Origin: Arbacia lixula
Taxonomy: Eukaryota > Echinodermata > Echinoidea > Arbacioida > Arbaciidae
Length of the DNA: 64,000 nucleotides
Assembly (NCBI GenBank): GCA_963669155.1
Contig: OZ022593.1
Location: 9,735,772-9,799,771, forward strand
Direction: 5' to 3'
The notes below the pieces were generated by a model, which searched no databases, was not told where the DNA came from, and worked only from the letters and a program-made list of their open reading frames with translations. Of the stretch, positions 47,904 to 59,813 are shown piece by piece (the stretch's first letter is position 1; each line of letters opens with the position of its first letter). A program made the position numbers and the translations under genes.

Positions 47904-48823
47904 AGAGCCTTCATTAAATGTTACACAAGTACATTTCATGTGACATTGTCATATGTACTTCCAGGCAATCTGCAAGTACACTTCAGTAAAAGCGCAACCC
48001 CATGTCACCACTCCCAGTAGCTGTGAGAGCAACAGGATGTACAAATTGAATAGCTGTAGTCACCTAGTTGGCCACAGGACAACGTGCTATTGAATTTGCA
48101 CATCCTGTTGGTCTCACATCTACTGAACATGTGGATGCACTTTTAACTGTAGGATAGTGTACTCGAGAATGGCTGGCAGTCAGATGTTCTTCGCTTGCAC
48201 TTTCCATAAATATGTATAGACCAAATAGCTCCAACACCAATTCCAGCCTATATTTACGACACATACATTCACACTGTTAATGCATGTATGAAGGAAAGAA
48301 AACTCATTGTAACAGAACACGCAGAAACAAGATTTTTTTTATATATAAAACTTCAAAGAACTTCCAAAATTGTTTAATGACCAAATATTCTCCATGAAAT
48401 TGGACAGGAGATTTTAATACACAAATAGGATGAAAAAATGAAGAGGAAAAAAAAAAAATCAAAGTGTATTAAACACTCTCACCCTCATTCTAATCATGTG
48501 AACACAATATACAATTTTGGCTGAATTCTCCTCAGGGGGAAAAAAAGAGAAAACATATTTGAACTAGGAGAAAAAGGTTCCACATATACAACACACAAAA
48601 ATTTGAATCATTAAAAAAAAAAAAAAAAAAAAGGGAAATCTCACTGACATTTTTTTTCCTCATTCAGATGACACTGGAATGCTTTTGTTTGGCCAATCGG
48701 GGTACTAACAATTGTCAACTTCCAATATACATGTCTAAAACCCCACCCGATAATTCCTTTGTACAACGCACAAGTGCTTTCCTCCAGTGGCTAGTGTGGA
48801 AACAGTGCACGAAAATTCAGGTT

Positions 48824-48829
48824 TTTATT
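48824..48829 (-). terminator. Likely poly(A) signal of H2A.Z
   Basis: AATAAA on the - strand, about 650 bases past the H2A.Z stop. A polyadenylated 3' end is what a replication-independent histone needs. Other A/T-rich stretches nearby could serve instead. Confidence 0.4.
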
Positions 48830-49480
48830 GTCCACTATACAACTACACACATCTCTCTCTCTCTCACACGACTGAGCTTAAATAATACAATTAGGCATTT
48901 TCATACAAAATTTTCTACCGAATACCTACTTCTGTAAAACAAAGTGAATCACATGTTAAAACTGTACAAGATCCATGAACAATGAAGAGGAAAAAAGTGC
49001 TGCTCCAAGTCGGATTTCAAAATTTCATTGGGTAGCCTGATGTAGTATAAGTAAAATCCTGCACGTTTTTGCTATACGGGGGCTGCTGTTCTGTACTGTA
49101 GTAGAATAATTATGTGATTGACGTGATTTATCAATTACAAAAGGACTACAAAAGTATTCTCCTTGATTCACACAATTATTACTGGAATCATAATTGCTTT
49201 GATGGCTTTATGATAGAGGGGTCATCCGCGGATCATATCACATACGCGGTTGGATCCATCTCCTGGTGTACTGCTGACGACAAGTCGACAACGCCCTGAG
49301 ACTTGACCTTGACGGCGAGCGGGGTGGAACTCCCTCTGTTGACGGGCTGGGAAAGGCAGCCCCGGACAGAGGGGGCAGCAACATGTGCATGGAGGTGTTC
49401 ATGTTTGTTTGGTGCAGCAGCAACAGACAGAAGAAGGAGCATAAAACAGCCTAGGTTGCTAGCAGGATCTGCTCTCGGTC

Positions 49481-49542
49481 TTATGTCGCCTTCTGCGAGC
49501 CTTTCTTGCCGATCAAACTCTTGTGGATGTGAGGGATGACAC
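49481..49542 (-). CDS. H2AZ: H2A.Z coding exon 5: docking domain and stop
   Basis: 62 bases after acceptor tctctttcag. The first two bases complete the Gly codon, then [19 protein letters not shown] and TAA (49483-49481). This is the H2A.Z-specific C-terminal segment that contacts H3 and is read by H2A.Z chaperones in other animals. Confidence 0.95.
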
Positions 49543-52445
49543 CTGAAAGAGAGAAAGGAATAGAGAGGTTTTAAAATAGTACAACATAATGGCATCATGT
49601 TACACATATACCTCTACAATTAATTGCACCTAACCATTAAGAGACTATATGGAAATAATTACAACACTCAAGAGGTCATTGGCTGATCTCATGGTAGCTA
49701 CAGCCATTTACAATAACTGTAGAATTACACAATATGCAAGAAGACAAATGGTTTGCTCATATCCCTCTTCGACATTTTGCAAGAAAGCTCAGAACTATGC
49801 CTTGTCTGATGCAACCTCACAGTGATCTTGCTTCATTCTTTTTACATGAATATCCATTCAGACTACTAAGTCTGTCACTTTTGCCCTCAGTCCTGCATTT
49901 ACACTACAGCTCAAAGGAATTGGCATAGGGAAAGGGAAGGAGCCGCAGTTGAAAACCGCGGTATATTTTGTCTAGTTCAGCATGAAAATGCTTTTTAGGC
50001 TAAAGCATCATGTTTCATGCTGAACTGGACAAAATATACCGCAGTTTAAAACTGCGGCTCCTTCCCTTTCCCTATGATAATTCCTTAGAGCTGTAGTGTA
50101 CATGTACACCCAAGGAAAAATGTTTTTTTTTTAATTTTTTTTAATTTTCTAGCCGCAAAAGACGAGAAATTTGCACACATTAGTTTGAAATTGAGGGGCT
50201 TGAGGGGCAGAACCTATCCAACCTCATGTTGATGTTGCACTCACACCAGTGCTTGTTTGCTGGCATGTGAAGTCTGTTGTCCAAGGCGTGTATTTTGCTG
50301 TTGCAATAAAGCTATAGAAAATCTGGCACACAATTGGTTAAGGAACCCTCTCCGACACTTACCACCACCAGCAATTGTTGCCTTGATGAGCGAGTCCAAT
50401 TCTTCGTCTCCCCTGATGGCCAGCTGCAAGTGACGGGGTGTGATACGCTTCACCTTCAAGTCTTTACTGGCGTTACCTGCCAACTCAAGAACCTGTCGAG
50501 ACACACAAGGGAAAAATGACCAGGGTTAATATTGATTGTTCATGATGTACATTATAATCACAATGACCCATTTACATATATGATAAATACAAAGAAGGCC
50601 ATAATATTATTACAATTCTTGGGAATATCTGGACATATTTTCTTTCTTTGGACCCCCAAATAACCATGCCAATATTGTAATAAGTGATCCTGTACTCTGT
50701 CGTCAATTTTGTTTAACAGAATACACACCTAATTACTAAAACTTTTTCAATCCAGTCTTTGTAACAATGCAAACACTTCTCTCCCAATGCCAAGAACAAA
50801 TGAAATGTGGCATCAAGTTTGTTATGCCGAAGCAATTGGATTTAAAAAGTCTAAGTGATTGGAAAGAGAGAGACAAAGAGCAGAAGTCTAGTGATGCAGA
50901 ACTATGCCTAAATCAGCAAGGAAAGTTTAAGTTCTGTTGTATGAAAATTATCTTCCAACTAGAAAAAGCACCTTACAATTTCATCCAACACAAATCATCA
51001 TAAAAGCATGATCAGCACTTCTGAAAGGCGAATAGAAACATGTCTCAATAACGATGGGAAAATGAAAGCAAAGAATCACCAATAAGCCAACTCTCGAGAC
51101 AATTCAACAAAGGCTACAGTATGATTTGGTACTGCATGCAATTTAGCTTTCAGCACTCGACACACAAAAGTGGGAGACACTACAAAATTAATCAAAACCT
51201 GCCGCTGTGGTGACCAAAGTTAACGATTAGCACATCCCAATTGCTGACAAAAAAGTTTTGGTAGATACATACAGCACACAAACTGCCAGAATCATACATA
51301 TATTCAAAATAAATAAAGACGAGGAACAAAACATGCGAAATGAGACAAACAAATTGGACCCAAAAATTCTGGTAGCAACATCTAACATGTTTAGCATAAT
51401 GGCAGCAATGATAAAACCCAAGAATAATGTGAAATGTATGTGTGTAGTTTGTGGTGCAGTCACTTGCTTTCCTTTTGAGTTTCACAAAATGAACAGCTCT
51501 GACAAAGTGACACTGACAGCAGGTCACCATTTTTTTGTAAACAACCAATGACCTTCCCCAGTCTGAATTTGTTAATTCATGTCAAGATGAGAACCCCCCC
51601 CCCCCCCCAGAAAAAAAATGTGCCGAACAGACTACACTAGCAAAGACTCCATGATACTTTAAATTATACTTTGACAGTTGCTGTGGAATTTACAACAAAC
51701 AAGATTGGACGCTCCCATAACTTGCCCACGGAAAGGGCGGGAAAGTCGATGGCAGACGCGCCGACTCTGCCGGGCAGCGCCGCCGCGTTAGCCTTTACCT
51801 CATCACAGCTATCGTCAATCTTATAAGATTTGAAGCACTTTCCCAACCTCACATGAAATCACGCCTCCTCATATTGATCTACAGATACATTTTCCATGAT
51901 AATTACGACAAAGAGGTTAATGTTGTTTTTTGAAGCTTACTTCGGCTGTGAGGTATTCCAGGATAGCGGCGGAGTAGACTGCCGCGGTTGCACCAACACG
52001 TCCATGGCTGGTCGTTCGGTTCTTCAGATGTCTGTGAATACGACCGACGGGGAACTGGAAAACAGCAAAAAAATACACATTTTAGATTCAACTGATAGTG
52101 AATGAGGTGTCAGATATGTGCTCAATAATATAATAAAATGAAAAAGCGACTTGATAAGTTCATCCCATGGTGAAATTTGAAATAAACAGCAAAATTATGC
52201 TCACCTGCAAGCCTGCCCTAGCAGATCGAGAGACGGCCTTAGCCTTTGCCTTTCCAGAGTCCTTTCCAGCTTTACCACCAGCCTACACGAGAAAAATACA
52301 TGAATGTCGTTAAAAACATGATATAAACACAATTGTAAATAATTCTAGAGATATTAGGTAAACCAGAAATAAAAGAAATATAATTGGATGGAATTATATT
52401 GCAATCGAATTTGAAGGATTTTGGAACATTTGCAGTACTCACCAT
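49481..52445 (-). CDS. H2AZ: Histone H2A.Z, 5 coding exons, complete (128 aa)
   Basis: On the - strand the coding exons 52445-52443 (ATG only), 52282-52205, 52054-51941, 50492-50363 and 49542-49481 join into 128 codons plus TAA, exactly the length of vertebrate H2A.Z. All introns are GT-AG. H2A.Z replaces H2A in nucleosomes near promoters, deposited by SWR1/SRCAP-type remodellers. Diagnostic features: the Lys-rich tail [18 protein letters not shown]2A.Z-type [34 protein letters not shown], the acidic-patch segment [17 protein letters not shown], and the variant-specific C-terminal docking segment [14 protein letters not shown]. Introns and a likely poly(A) signal, with no histone stem-loop seen, fit a replication-independent variant. 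The tail (SQKAT) and RSARAGLQ resemble sea urchin H2A.F/Z as remembered, not searched. Confidence 0.97.
49900..50100. mobile_element. Foldback element in H2A.Z intron 4
   Basis: Left tacactacagctc...catagggaaagggaaggagc and right gctccttccctttccctatg...gagctgtagtgta are inverted over about 85 bases, with a loop of roughly 25 bases. Each arm contains a smaller hairpin (ccgcagttgaaaaccgcgg; ccgcagtttaaaactgcgg). Confidence 0.85.
50363..50492 (-). CDS. H2AZ: H2A.Z coding exon 4: alpha-2/alpha-3 and acidic patch
   Basis: 130 bases ending in phase 1 (acceptor gtgtctcgacag, donor G|GTAAGT). It encodes [20 protein letters not shown] and [20 protein letters not shown], which include the acidic-patch glutamates. 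It then starts the AGGG run. Confidence 0.96.
51941..52054 (-). CDS. H2AZ: H2A.Z coding exon 3: start of histone fold
   Basis: 114 bases, 38 codons (acceptor gctgttttccag, donor GAA|GTAAGC). It encodes [20 protein letters not shown], covering the alpha-1 helix and L1 loop, and [15 protein letters not shown] of the alpha-2 helix. Confidence 0.96.
52205..52282 (-). CDS. H2AZ: H2A.Z coding exon 2: N-terminal tail
   Basis: 78 bases, 26 codons, phase 0 on both sides (acceptor ttctcgtgtag, donor CAG|GTGAGC). It encodes the acetylatable Lys-rich tail, with lysines at residues 4, 7, 11, 13 and 15 if Met is not counted, through AGLQ. Confidence 0.95.
52443..52445 (-). CDS. H2AZ: H2A.Z coding exon 1 (start codon only)
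   Basis: The first coding exon contributes only ATG, followed at once by the donor GTGAGT. The rest of this exon is 5' UTR, extending to higher coordinates. The phase-0 junction joins it to GCT (Ala) of the next exon. Confidence 0.85.
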
Positions 52446-52600
52446 TTTGAATTTGCACAGAGTACAGACACAGACGAATGCCAAACGTACAGTGGGAATA
52501 TTACGGTTTGGGAACGCTACGCGCCAACGCTACAACGGCTCTTTATTTGACGAAATATTTGTCACGTGATACAAGGTGACCAACCGTATGACTCAATTTC
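52446..52600 (-). promoter_or_regulatory. H2A.Z promoter / 5' UTR region
   Basis: Just upstream of the H2A.Z ATG. The - strand carries a TATA-like TCAAATAAAG at 52550-52541, about 95 bases before the ATG, and a CACGTG E-box at 52563-52568. CpGs are denser than in the flanks (acgctacgcgccaacgct). The start site would fall near 52510. Assignment is by position and motifs only. Confidence 0.4.
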
Positions 52601-52607
52601 CTAGCTC

Positions 52608-52805
52608 ATGAATATTCGGTTTTGTTCGGATACTTTCGGTATGTTTCACCAGCTGAAAAGCCGGTGTTTGTTTAGTTTTGGAAGCCACGAAAATAATAAA
52701 AGCAAGAACTTCCCGCTTTTTAAATTGTACGTACTAAAACGAGTCGATCCATGGAACGATCTTGGCAAACCAAACTTCAGAGGAGGAGTTGTGTGGGGTC
52801 GGTAA
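52608..52805 (+). CDS. Unassigned short ORF divergent from H2A.Z
   Basis: An open frame of 65 codons starts about 160 bases from the H2A.Z start on the opposite strand. The protein has mixed composition without simple repeats (for example VDPWNDLGKPNFRGGVVWGR) and ends near a possible donor (GGTCG|GTAAAT). It could be the first exon of a gene sharing a bidirectional promoter, but I recognise no family and see no following exon. Confidence 0.2.
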   Translation: MNIRFCSDTFGMFHQLKSRCLFSFGSHENNKSKNFPLFKLYVLKRVDPWNDLGKPNFRGGVVWGR

Positions 52806-53339
52806 ATTGCCGGTACAATTTATATTCTACGTCATATTTCAATTAAAAAACATAAATTATAATACATAAATAGTATCTCTGAATTATCGTGTTATCTTTT
52901 TTTTTTTGCAATAGTATTTATTCAGTTCTATTCAAATATTAAGGCCGCGATTTCATAACCATATACAGATATGAAGTGGATTACAATAATCAAAGACGAC
53001 AATAACAACAACAAAAACGCACAAAAACAGCAAGTTTTTTTTTTTTTTAATGACCCCTCCATCTTACTTTTTCTTTAATCAGTTGTTATTCACAATTCTT
53101 CAGGTTTACAATTACATAAACATATCCATTTGATAAAGCAAATTGTACAATTGTATCGACAATATACGAGCATGAAAATCAAATTTATTATGCATGAATA
53201 TATAAACTTTAAGGCATTTTGCCCATACAATTTCATTCACATCCCCTGAGCAATGATTTTTGTTCTGCTCTGTTCAAGTTTAACAAACCTTCCGAACTGA
53301 GACAAATTTTCTACCACAAAACACGAAAACAAAACTAAT

Positions 53340-53432
53340 GAAGTAATACACACATACACACACACACACACATACCTAACACACATCACACACACATACA
53401 TACACACACCCACACACACAAATATACACATA
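53340..53432. repeat. (CA)n/(CATA)n microsatellite
   Basis: Mixed acacac and acatacac phrases. Confidence 0.85.
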
Positions 53433-53900
53433 TAACATGTCAACACTGGTCATAGTATAGCTTATATTAGATCTGAACTTTGCGATATGAAAACTGCGGT
53501 AAACTAGACCCACGAAGCTTGTGCATGACATTGTATGTGGGTGAAATTTAGCTTTTTCCAGTCGTTTTTCAATAAGGAATTATTATTTACGTCTGGGACT
53601 AATTTTTGTGTTGCCATCCGAAAGACGCGACCTTGGTTCGACCCTTGAACCGTTCCCGCTTCCTAACTTCCACCGTCCCTACAGGCGCACGACACAGCCT
53701 AGTCACGATTGTGCACATATTGTATATAATATAGAGGAGGGCTCATTACAGTTTTAAATGCCATTTCCTTTGAAAAGTATTCAATATGACATGAAGGCCA
53801 AGGCAAAATGCAGATATTATGATGTTATTTACGGCATAAACGCGATAAGATTGCGGTAGGCCTAAATTAAGTTTAGATAGATACATCGGATTTTTTTTCA

Positions 53901-54049
53901 GGGCCACGTTGCATAATAAGTTTTTGATTAATGTAACTTAACATGAATGGTAACTAGCATGGCAACGTGTGCAATAATGGGAGTTCATTGGCTGTTGCCA
54001 TGGTAGTTACCATTGATGGTAAGTTACAATGGTTGAAAAACATGGCCCG
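53901..54049. mobile_element. GGTAACTACCATGG-family element
   Basis: Ends cagggccacgttgcata / aaacatggcccgg are inverted. The core has gttgccatggtagttaccat. About 149 bases. Confidence 0.65.
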
Positions 54050-54499
54050 GGTACCCGTATCTTTACTCGTGCATTCAAACTGAGAGAACTTGAACTTGCC
54101 TACCAAGAAAAAGCGTCTCATCAGGCTTATTGTTAGCGCCCGCGCTTTTTAGACCTTTCCCCAAATAGCCATACCGATGTGCATTGTGTGCATCCTTATA
54201 CTTCAAAGGTTCATTAATTAAAAGAGCCTTAGTCGTGTGGTCAGTAAGTTGCGTTCGATTCTTCCTCCTTTTGACGCAGAAACATTCTTTTGTCAGCGTA
54301 TACGTGAAAAGATGAATGGATTTGCGAGAAGAGGTTCTTTCGGTTCTATAGACGGTCCTTCTTCGGCGTAAAATGAAAAAGCGAGGGATTACTATTCTCT
54401 CACCCTTCCCATGCACTACATGTATTTTAATGTAAGCTCAAGATAATTTAATCGTCTCGTCAAAGGCCCCTGGCCCGAGCGCTTTTGCCGTCTTCCCGG

Positions 54500-54502
54500 A
54501 CC

Positions 54503-54545
<43 letters not shown>

Positions 54546-54580
54546 CTCTCACTTTTTCTCTCTCTCTCCCCCCTCTCTCA

Positions 54581-54635
<55 letters not shown>

Positions 54636-54642
54636 TCTCTCA

Positions 54643-54697
<55 letters not shown>

Positions 54698-54712
54698 CAT
54701 CTCTCCCTCTTT
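54500..54712. repeat. (CT)n microsatellite
   Basis: A C run followed by about 200 bases of CT repeats, interrupted by cactttctc phrases. Confidence 0.92.
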
Positions 54713-55597
54713 ACACAGTCTTTCTCCGTCTTCTACTTATATATAATTATGTATTTGTATGTGTATCTCTATCTGTCTATTATATACCCATTTCTATTTA
54801 CATATGAAATAATCACATCTAAATTCATTTCGTATATATGTGCATAATACCCGGAATACATGTTTATCTAGCATTCTGCCGAAGTTCCTCTTTACCTCGA
54901 TCTCACGACTTTTATTTCCGCTTCTTCGTTTCTATAACATGTTTTGAGCACCTTTTTGAACAAATTACAAAATTGCTTCTCAATAAAAAACATTGCTGGC
55001 ATTTATGATTAGGAATTATAGTTCTAAATTTAATATAGTTTGCCTAGACGAAGGGGAAATGGAGGATAAAGACTGTATTTCAAACACAAAGGTGCTTTGA
55101 TGTTTACAGCAATAATTGACGTTTTTTATTTATTTTTTTTTTATCGATGTCTTACTTTACCAAGAAAGTTATAAATTTAAATCATTCGGTACCAAGTTCC
55201 ATATGGTTTCAGGCTATAACTAATAAAAGATGCATCAAATGAAGGAATATACATTTCTGCACAAGATGAATCCATTCATTGCAATGCCATTACGTATTAC
55301 TTTAAAATCACAATAAGTGGTCATATACATAGAAGAGTGAATTCACACTTCCGCTTTTCAATTTGGCAAATATTGCTTATTACTGTAGGCCTATAATGTA
55401 GATGCTTTTTTTAAATTTACAATGCAATGTAGGTTCCGTTTTATTGTAAAAAATATCATTTCAAAGAAAATAATGGTGCCAACAAAATTATATTTAAAAG
55501 CCAAATAATGATCACTTTTTCTCTAAAGCGAACTTCGTCCCGAAATAGTTGGTTGGTGTTCATTTTAACGCAATACCCCAATGATATATGATGTATA

Positions 55598-55833
55598 ATG
55601 GAATATACTGTACTGAGATGACAAAAAAATTAAACTTTCAAGAGAGTGATCGAGAGCATTCTTGTGATTTAATCACTATTATCATCCGAAATGTGGATCA
55701 TTTGAGGGCAAATAACTTTCAACAAGTTTCTTAAATGGACATTACACGAATTTAAGACCTTTGGTATAGAAGATTACGAACGATCACCCCTATGAAGGTT
55801 TTTTTTTGTCTTCCCAGTAATGTATGTTACCTG
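55598..55833. mobile_element. Degraded palindromic MITE, copy D
   Basis: Shares ggaatatactgtactgagatgac at one end (read in two parts) and tcttcccagtaatgtatgt at the other with copies A-C. It also has the internal aatgtggatcatttgaggg segment. It is shorter (about 236 bases), with much of the left half lost. Confidence 0.65.
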
Positions 55834-57368
55834 AATAGACTGTCAGTGTTATTTGCGGTTTTATTTTCATTGTAATATGTCTATAATTGGATGAGTTTGA
55901 TCAACCACTGAGTAAAATTATGATACATTCAGTGTTAGTGTTAACAAGACTGTTGATAAACTAGTTTCAGATTGAGTGTGTAATGTCACCCTCTTGTTAT
56001 GATCGTGGTAGGGCCCATGCTATGATCAAGGAGATATGAGGTTATTTGCCATAAGTGTACCGTATGTACAGTACTTGTCTTGTCTTGATGTCTTGCATGA
56101 CCGTGATATTTGTTTAAAATTATGACCGACTACACTGATACGAAACACTTTATTGGGACTGATTCCTCATGATACAAAACCGGAAAGCAAATAAAAACAT
56201 ACACATTCAAAACAACCCATTTCATATGAATGGCCTTGACAAATCAATTACTTTATAGGGATATTCAATTCAATTTATTTTCTGCATAATCTTGTATGCG
56301 ATATGCAAATGTGCAGCTGCTACAAAAATTGTTTTTTTTTTGCTATTGTTGCAATAATGCTATTGAGAGGGATAAAAAAAACCCAGATCATCAAAAGCTG
56401 TAACTTATATTTCGAAAAACGATGTGATGTTTTAGATGTGTCCCAAACCAATTGTAACTTTGTCAAATGGATCTGCCGTTTGTATCTATCTGCTTCCATC
56501 AACGTTCAAGTTGCGTCCATGTCTGCTTTTTCTCTTTCTTCTACGGAACACAATAATGTAGCGATTAACTCGTCTTCCAGTCCCAGGGACGGGCTGCTTT
56601 GAAAAGGTTCCAAGATCACGAGCTTCAGAGCTTGTAGATATCATCTTTAGCCTCTGCCTTATATTTTTGTTTTTTCCTGTCCCTTTTACTTTTCCGTCAT
56701 CTTCGCTTTCTTTTTCTTGGTCCTCAATTCCTTATCCTCATTTTTTTTAATTCTTCTTCTCACCCCTTCCCTCTATTTGAAAATGACAAGTTATGTTTTT
56801 CTTGTTTAAAACCCCGTATTCGATTAATTTTACACAGGCATGACCATAAAAAATAAATCATTCGCTTATTTGTCCTTTATAATCACGATAATACAATGAC
56901 TGCATCAGTTCCACACCCTTTCCACAACCGAGAATAATGTGTACAAAAGCCTTCTGTCGAGGACTCTGAAACACTTTATGGTCTAGCGCCATCCAGTGGG
57001 CGCAAACAACGAACTGACATGAGATTTTCCCCCAAGAGCATTCAGATAGACACACAGTTTATATTTTCAGTTTGATGTATTTTTTTTTATGCGTCTTACG
57101 TACTTTAAAAAGTACTACTTGTGTATGTGCTTGTACATTGTTTATCAAGGTTATTCAAGGGAACGTTGGTTTGACGATTGTACTTCGAGATGTTTAATGC
57201 ATAGGTAATTAGTAATAATTAATTATGGTCTCCAACTTGTTTGTTCAATATTGCAATATTGCATTTTATTACAATCTCTACGTAGAAACATTATACACGT
57301 TAATCTTAAATAGCAGCGATCCATCTCTTTGATGATAGGCTAAACAGTTCGATCGATCCTCCTGACGC

Positions 57369-57391
57369 CCCCCCCCCCCCCCCCCCCCCCC
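57369..57391. repeat. Poly-C run
   Basis: About 23 consecutive C. Length is uncertain in assemblies. Confidence 0.85.
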
Positions 57392-57815
57392 ACATACTTC
57401 CATTTCGTTTACTGACTAATCGTCTGGTCAGATTTTGTGCGCATTGGCCTCTTCACATGCCTGGAAAACGAGGCACTTCTTTCAAAATGACCCAAGCCAC
57501 TGTTGGAGAAAAAAGTTGACCTGGATGAGATGTCGAAATGGTCCACAAGCATGTCTCAAGATAACATAAAACACAATCCATGAATGTATCAAATGGTATC
57601 TTGAAATAATTTCAAATCATTAATTTTGTGACGACATCAGAGACACCATTATGCAGGTCCTGGCCGGTGTGCTGTATAGAGCCACGTTATGAATTTCAAT
57701 GGCGTCAAAGCCCTTTGAACACAGAGTTTGGCCAACTCGGTTCGAGATTTTTTTTTCTTCAAAAACAAAGCACATATTAAATGTTCTTTGAATGTTTCCA
57801 TGGTGAGAGTGTACT

Positions 57816-58089
57816 AATAAATACTATTTAGAAAATAGCAAAACTTTCGGTAACACCATGTGGTTGTATTCTTTTGGATAATAGCCCACTTATGGGGTGA
57901 AGAAAGGAAAGGAAAGTGAAAAGTGAAAATAGTCTTGTGTAAGTGTTATAGAATATAAACATTCACCTCTCCTTTTTCCACTTTTCACTTTCATTTCCTT
58001 TCTTCACCCCATAATTGGGCTATTATCCAAAAGAATACAACCACATGGTGTTACCGAAAGTTTTGCTATTTTCTAAATAGTATTTATTA
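57816..58089. mobile_element. Foldback element of 274 bases
   Basis: The left arm (aataaatactatttagaaaa...acaccatgtggttgtattct) and right arm (agaatacaaccacatggtgt...ttttctaaatagtatttatt) are almost perfect inverted copies over more than 110 bases. The purine-rich gaagaaaggaaaggaaag lies near the centre. No coding content. Confidence 0.85.
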
Positions 58090-58181
58090 AAGCACATATT
58101 GTTTTTTTGTCCTACTTGCCCAACAATGCAACACATGTCATGTTGCTACCTTTTGAGACCGAGCTGGTCAAACTTTGTGCA

Positions 58182-58262
58182 TTAACTCTTTATGTGTCAT
58201 TGTCACAGTTTGGCGTGATTAATACATACACATCCAATATAGCAGGATTCTGTGTAGTCTGT
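58182..58262 (+). repeat. Dispersed 90-base TTAA repeat, right end lost
   Basis: TTAACTCTTTATGTGTCATT, then cgtgattaatacatacacat. The 3' end is not recognisable. Confidence 0.5.
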
Positions 58263-58588
58263 GATGGCATTGTTAGTGTAGGCGTTGTCGTGCTGCAACA
58301 GCTCCATCTACGACGAAAAGTACGTCAACTCATCAGCAACAGATCCATTTATCGAAAGCTTACCTCATCACGTAAATCTCCTGATTGTGTGCTGTATAAA
58401 ATATGAAGTAAGCTTTGTCACAGATTTAGGTCTAATCTATTCTAGATCGGTATAAAATCTAGCAGCCATACTTATTCATCTTTGGCAATAACCCAAAAAA
58501 TATCTGATAAAAAATGGTCATGCCTTGACAAAAGGCATGTGACTGTGATTACATAATGAAGTCACGAGTAGCTAATCATGGGATGCGA

Positions 58589-58858
58589 TTACGTCATGCA
58601 TATGTATTTTGATAATGTGAGGGATTGGTTTAACCTTGGATCAAGACTGTGGCGTAGTTTACTCGATGCGACAGTCACACATTCCTTAGACTCCCCTTTC
58701 ACCTTCTCACATAGGTATCTTAAGACATAGTCGTGACGAGAATGTGCGAGGCTGAACTTCATCATGTTCAATACATCCTTGGTCGAGATAAAGCAAGATA
58801 AATCTTCATAGCCTAGAGTGTAGTCTATCTTCCAAGCCGGTGGACATCTCACATCCAA
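58589..58858 (-). CDS. Unassigned 89-codon ORF, possibly an exon or mobile-element remnant
   Basis: On the - strand the frame is open between an upstream TAG and a stop at 58589. It is protein-like, with no low complexity: CPPAWKIDYTLGYEDLSCF, then FSLAHSRHDYVLRYLCEKVK, then SSKLRHSLDPRLNQSL. It has no ATG at its start. I do not recognise the family. A captured exon or a transposon protein fragment are both possible. Confidence 0.25.
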   Translation of the reverse strand: MDVRCPPAWKIDYTLGYEDLSCFISTKDVLNMMKFSLAHSRHDYVLRYLCEKVKGESKECVTVASSKLRHSLDPRLNQSLTLSKYICMT

Positions 58859-59085
58859 ACTACCGAACTATACATTCGGGTCTAGTAATGCCAAGACTAA
58901 TTCTCCTTTGCTACAACGCTAGCTGAGAGGAACTGGAGAGAAATTGATCTATAACCAGGCTTGTTTATTGTATAGATTGAATTAGAAAGGCGATGGCACC
59001 CTAAAATACAATGCATCATGGTCTGAAGCCGAAGCTAAGATTGAAATAATGTCCGCACCACTATGCCATCTCAACACGGCATTAA

Positions 59086-59567
59086 AAGGAAATTCCACCC
59101 TGAAGTTAAATTGTCTTTCATTATCTGAAAAAATGAAAGCAACATATTAGGAAAAGTTTGAGCAAGAACGTTATGAATTGTTTAAGATTTGAATTATGTG
59201 ACGTCACTTACGAGGTGCTCTCCCATTATATTGTGCGCTGTGTAATTCCATAAATTGCCCTTTTGCTGTTTTTTTTTTGCTGAAGGAATAAATATTTCTC
59301 CTAGAGTTGTTTGTGTGGTAACAGGACGTCTAATGTATATCAAATGCACAAGTAAAATGGTACATATCTTTTATCAGAAAATGGAAATTTTCAATGCAAA
59401 AAGTGCTCTACTTATAGCAGAGAAGCTTGCTAGTGACGTAATTAAAACAAAACAGATTCATAACTCTGCTATCAGAATCTTATCAAACCTTAACTAATTT
59501 GTTCCTTTCATGTTTCTGCTTTATAAAAAGAAAAAAAAAACTATTACCTTCGAGGTGGACTTCCCCT
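59086..59567. mobile_element. TTAA MITE of 482 bases
   Basis: TTAA-AAGGAAATTCCACCCTGAAG ... CTTCGAGGTGGACTTCCCCT-TTAA. Inverted ends of about 20 bases, TTAA duplicated, no transposase. Related to the elements at 10426 and 35334. Confidence 0.75.
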
Positions 59568-59739
59568 TTAACTCGATCTCCCAGGGCCTTGTTGTTTTGC
59601 ATGACTGTAATCCCTCGAATACGTTTGGGGTCCAAGATCACGAGCTTCGATTTTTATATCTTCATCACAATCGGCCTTGCCCTCCACCTTCTCTTCAAGA
59701 TATTGTTTCCTCCCTCTTTTTGCCTTGGCCATCATCATC

Positions 59740-59782
59740 TTTTCTTCTTCTTCTTCTTCTTCTTCTTCTTCTTCTTCTTCTT

Positions 59783-59813
<31 letters not shown>

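Larger units (their letters stand above)
54713..57815. other. Intergenic, no gene seen
   Basis: AT-rich, with the degraded palindromic MITE at 55598 and poly-C at 57369. The phrase tccaagatcacgagcttc at about 56611 recurs near 59632, hinting at a further diverged repeat. Confidence 0.4.

Noticed and set aside
48668-48937. 89-codon frame on the + strand after a pyrimidine tract and cag
   Set aside because: It lies in or next to the H2A.Z 3' UTR on the other strand and has no family feature.
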